DNA from: Roseomonas mucosa ATCC BAA-692 | Lineage (GTDB): Bacteria; Pseudomonadota; Alphaproteobacteria; Acetobacterales; Acetobacteraceae | NCBI RefSeq assembly: GCF_000622225.1 | Contig: NZ_JHWD01000002.1 | Location: 124,001 to 188,000, forward strand | Length of the DNA: 64,000 nt | Direction of reading: 5' to 3' | In this document: positions 61,332 to 64,000 of the stretch, piece after piece | Layout of the letters: each line of letters begins with the position of its first letter | Position numbering within the stretch: position 1 is the first letter of the stretch | Position numbers and translations under genes: made by a program | The notes under the pieces: model-generated | The model's database searches: none | What the model was told of the DNA's origin: nothing | The model's input: the letters and a program-made list of their open reading frames with translations, nothing else

Positions 61332-61826
61332 TTAGCGGACGACCGTGACCGCGCGGCGGTTCTGCGCCCAGGCCGACTCGTCGGAACCCAGGGCGGCCGG
61401 GCGGTCCTTGCCGTAGGAGATGGTGGACAGGCGGCTGCCGGCCACGCCGGAGGCCACCAGCACGTCGCGAGCGGAATTGGCGCGGCGCTGGCCGAGCGCC
61501 AGGTTGTACTCGCGCGTGCCACGCTCGTCGGTGTGGCCCTCGATCGTGGCCTGCACCTGGGGATACTGGTTCAGCCAGCCGGCCTGGCGCACCAGCACGT
61601 CGCGCTGGTCGCCGCGGACGGAGCTGGAGTCGAATTCGAAGAAGACGCGGTCGCCGACATTGGCGACGAGGTCTTCCTGCGAGCCCGGGCGGACGGAGCC
61701 CAGCCCGCCGGCACCGGCGCCGGCGGAGGCGCCAGCGCCCGTGGCGGCCCCGGCCTGGTCGTTGCTGTTCGAACAGGCGGCCAGCAGAGCGAGGGCGCCC
61801 AGCGCGCCCAGCAGCTTCGTTTGCAT
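61332..61826 (-). CDS. pal: Peptidoglycan-associated lipoprotein Pal
   Basis: Pal is an outer-membrane lipoprotein that binds peptidoglycan and TolB during cell division. It has 164 residues. The lipobox LALLAAC places the lipid cysteine at residue 18. The OmpA-like domain contains ATIEGHTDERGTREYNLALG, the peptidoglycan-binding motif, near residues 90-110. A Gly/Ala-rich linker of about 30 residues separates them. ATG 61826 has AGGAAAA upstream. It stands between tolB and cpoB. Confidence 0.96.
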   Translation of the reverse strand: MQTKLLGALGALALLAACSNSNDQAGAATGAGASAGAGAGGLGSVRPGSQEDLVANVGDRVFFEFDSSSVRGDQRDVLVRQAGWLNQYPQVQATIEGHTDERGTREYNLALGQRRANSARDVLVASGVAGSRLSTISYGKDRPAALGSDESAWAQNRRAVTVVR

Positions 61827-61930
61827 CGATCCGTTTTCCTCGTGCTGTGCGGGGGGCACAAAACACGCGATCGCGGCGTTACGGCTGCCGTTCGATACGG
61901 TCAAGCCGAACAAACCGCGCCTCTCCCGTG

Positions 61931-63271
61931 TCAGGACAACAAAGGGGACCAATTCGGATCGGTTGCATCGGTCGGCGTCACAATCTGCCTCTCGTTGAAA
62001 CCGGCGATGTCGATCATCGCCATGCGTGCACCATAGCCATTGCCGCGCGAGTCCCGCGCCGGGGTCTCCCGGTAATAGGCAAGGACGCGGCCGTTCGGGG
62101 CGAAAGTCGGCCCCTCCATGCCCCAGCCCTCGGTCAGGATGCGTTCCCCGCGCCCGTCCGGCTGCATCACGCCGATGGCGAAGCTGCCGCCGCCGAAGCG
62201 GGTGAAGGCGATCAGGTCGCCACGCGGAGACCACACGGGTGTGGCATAGCGGCCACGGCCGAAGGAGATGCGCCGCACCCCACCGCCGCCGGCATCCATG
62301 ACATAGAGCTGCTGGTCGCCGCCCCGGTCGGAGTTGAAGACGATCTGCGACCCGTCGGGGCTGTAGCAGGGCGAGACGTCGAGCCCGTTGCCCGAGGTGA
62401 GCTGCCGCTCCCGCCGCGAGGCGAGGTCCACCACGTAGATGTTGGAATCGCTGCCCTTGGCATAGCTCAGGATCACCGACCGCCCGTCCGGCGAGAAGCG
62501 CGGCGACAGCGTCATGCCGGAGAACTGGCCCAGAACCTCCTGCCGCCCGGTGTCCAGGTTGAACAGATAGACCCGCGGCTGGTTCTGGTAATAGCTCATG
62601 AAGGCGATCTGCCGCGCATTCGGATGGAAGCGCGGGCTGAGCACCTGGAAGGACCCGTCGGTCAGGAAGCGGTTGTTCTCCCCGTCCTGGTCCATGATCG
62701 CGAGCCGCCGGGTGCGCCGGTCGCGCGGCCCCGATTCGGCGACATAGACGATCCGGGTGTCGAAATAGCCCTTCTCGCCCAGCAGGCGGGAATAGATGGC
62801 ATCCGCGATCAGATGCGCGATCCGCCGCCACTGGGCAGCCGGAGCAGTGAAGGCCGTGCCCTCGATCTGCTGGCCCGGCAGCACGTCCCACAGGCGGAAC
62901 TCGACGCGGAGCTGCCCACCCTGGTCGGCCACGCGGCCGGTCACCAGCGCATTGGCCCCGATCACCCGCCAGTCCTGGAAGTTCGGCTGCGCCGCCGCGG
63001 CCTCGGCGCTCTGGATGAAGGCAGCGTTCTGCACCGGGCGGAACAGGCCGGAATTCTTCAGGTCGTTCTGGATTACCTGGGCGATCTCCGCCCCGCGTGT
63101 GCCCGGCAGCGCGGGCACCGCGATCGGGATCGGATCGGTGCGGGCGCGGGTGATGTCCACGCGGCTCTCGGCCGCGGCCGGCTGGGCCAGCACCGAGCGC
63201 AGCGGCGGAATGGCGCCAGCGGCGGCGGTCACCCCCAGAAGCGCGGCACGTCGGGTAAAGCGGCCGTCCAT
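61931..63271 (-). CDS. tolB: Tol-Pal system protein TolB
   Basis: TolB is the periplasmic propeller protein that connects TolA with Pal. It has 446 residues. The signal region [20 protein letters not shown] has a twin arginine, which is unusual for a Sec substrate. The mature part has the N-terminal alpha/beta domain and then six propeller repeats, of which [40 protein letters not shown] and [18 protein letters not shown] are good PD40 motifs. ATG 63271 is 143 bp after tolA. Confidence 0.95.
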   Translation of the reverse strand: MDGRFTRRAALLGVTAAAGAIPPLRSVLAQPAAAESRVDITRARTDPIPIAVPALPGTRGAEIAQVIQNDLKNSGLFRPVQNAAFIQSAEAAAAQPNFQDWRVIGANALVTGRVADQGGQLRVEFRLWDVLPGQQIEGTAFTAPAAQWRRIAHLIADAIYSRLLGEKGYFDTRIVYVAESGPRDRRTRRLAIMDQDGENNRFLTDGSFQVLSPRFHPNARQIAFMSYYQNQPRVYLFNLDTGRQEVLGQFSGMTLSPRFSPDGRSVILSYAKGSDSNIYVVDLASRRERQLTSGNGLDVSPCYSPDGSQIVFNSDRGGDQQLYVMDAGGGGVRRISFGRGRYATPVWSPRGDLIAFTRFGGGSFAIGVMQPDGRGERILTEGWGMEGPTFAPNGRVLAYYRETPARDSRGNGYGARMAMIDIAGFNERQIVTPTDATDPNWSPLLS

Positions 63272-63414
63272 CGTCGTGTCTCTTCCCCTGAAAACCGGTT
63301 CGGACCGGGAGAAGCCCCGGTCCTGCCGTCAAATCAAGCCCCTGTCCCGTCACGAAGCGTGGCGGGCCGTATCGTTCCGCTGCGGCAATGCCGGCGGATG
63401 CCGGGGGACGCGCC

Positions 63415-64000
63415 TCAGCGCAGCCCCAGGTCCCGCGGGTTGAAGCGGAAGACCGTGTTGCGCAGCGCCTCCAGCCGGTCCTTCGGCAGTGGCAGCGGGT
63501 TACACTGTGGGTTCAGCAGCGCGCGCCGGGCCGCCTCATAGACCGAGCGCGCCTGCGGGTCGGCGGGCACGCTGCCGTTCGGGCGCACGTTCCGCACCGT
63601 GCCGCCGGAATCCACCTCCACCCGCATCTCCACGATCACCGAGCGGATGTTCAGCGCGCCGCCATCCACCGACCAGCATTCGCTGATGGTATTGGCCAGC
63701 GCCGTCTTCTCGCCCGAGCTGAGCGCGGCGGTCCCGGTCGGCGCCCCGCCCGCCTGGGTGGAGCCCGAGGGCGCCGGATTGGCGCGCGACTTCGGCGCCT
63801 CGTTCTGCGCCTGCATCGCCCGCAGCTTCTCCAGCGTGCTCAGCACGCTCTGAGAGCGTTCGTCCGTGTTCTTGGCCGGCGGCGTACGCCCGGTGCCCGG
63901 CTTGTCCGAGGGATTCGGCGGCGGCAGCACCTTGCCCGTGCCCTGCTGGTTGCTGGGCTTGGGCTGCTGCACCGGCGGCTGCGGCTTGGGCGGTTCCGGC
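63415..64000 (-). CDS. tolA: TolA C-terminal part (5' end outside the window)
   Basis: The visible 195 codons contain a Pro/Gln/Lys-rich linker (PKPQPPVQQPKPSNQQGTG) and the C-terminal TolA domain, with ALANTISECWSVDGGALN, VEVDSGGTVRNVRPNGSVP and ARRALLNPQCNPLPLPKDRL. The inner-membrane anchor and most of the helical stretch are outside the right edge. The gene is read from right to left, so this is its 3' end. With tolB, pal and cpoB downstream it forms the standard tol operon; tolQ and tolR should lie to the right. Confidence 0.93.
   Translation of the reverse strand, partial: PEPPKPQPPVQQPKPSNQQGTGKVLPPPNPSDKPGTGRTPPAKNTDERSQSVLSTLEKLRAMQAQNEAPKSRANPAPSGSTQAGGAPTGTAALSSGEKTALANTISECWSVDGGALNIRSVIVEMRVEVDSGGTVRNVRPNGSVPADPQARSVYEAARRALLNPQCNPLPLPKDRLEALRNTVFRFNPRDLGLR

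Overview
The window is GC-rich DNA (coding parts roughly 70% GC, GTG and TTG starts common). Gene content points to an alphaproteobacterium of the Acetobacteraceae (Roseomonas-like): alphaproteobacterial-type NuoA-F, a separate HisZ, the tig-clpP-clpX-lon-hupB order, and the tol-pal / tilS-ftsH-folP-glmM cluster. The family is inferred from gene types and order, not from a database search.

Left part (1-12090, all minus strand). Read in the direction of transcription: tRNA-Leu, trigger factor, ClpP, ClpX, Lon and HU (protein quality control and nucleoid), then tRNA-Val and two identical tRNA-Asp genes closed by a good intrinsic terminator, then nuoABCDEF of respiratory complex I with overlapping stops and starts. 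nuoF runs off the left edge.

Middle part (12200-35400). This is a mosaic of short operons: a DUF4214-like/methyltransferase fusion, NAD(P)H-hydrate repair, a Tat-exported dienelactone hydrolase, an orphan ParA ATPase, a thioredoxin-fold protein, ModD and FdhD (molybdenum and formate dehydrogenase related), and a CBS-BON protein. An EamA permease and an AlaX-sseA-metC operon follow. Then come a frameshifted DASS anion transporter and a Zur repressor divergent from the zinc enzyme HisI across a 21-bp imperfect palindrome. A hydrolase/TPR fusion, a translationally coupled GNAT-nitrilase-lpxB operon and a DUF1345 protein come next. The stretch 33768-34405 has an AT-richer island beside the decayed end of a Bcr/CflA-type drug exporter.

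Right part (35400-64000). secD-secF are followed by an orphan TctC-like binding protein, an EAL-domain protein, a twin-glycosyltransferase fusion, purA-hisZ, a lipoprotein, and serC with a leader that can form two mutually exclusive hairpins. A fragment of an AI-2E family permease lies just before an intact copy. The window ends with phzF, thiD-glmM, an MFS exporter, a ribB-tautomerase pair, folP, ftsH, tilS, cpoB, pal, tolB and the C-terminal part of tolA. The usual ftsH-folP-glmM run is split here by a terminator, ribB-tautomerase and the MFS gene.

No CRISPR array, intact insertion sequence, integrase, rRNA or phage was seen. The most unusual items are regulatory (Zur/hisI operator, serC leader) or concern gene decay (two permease remnants and one frameshifted transporter). 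I saw no clear multi-gene defence or biosynthetic system of a new kind.
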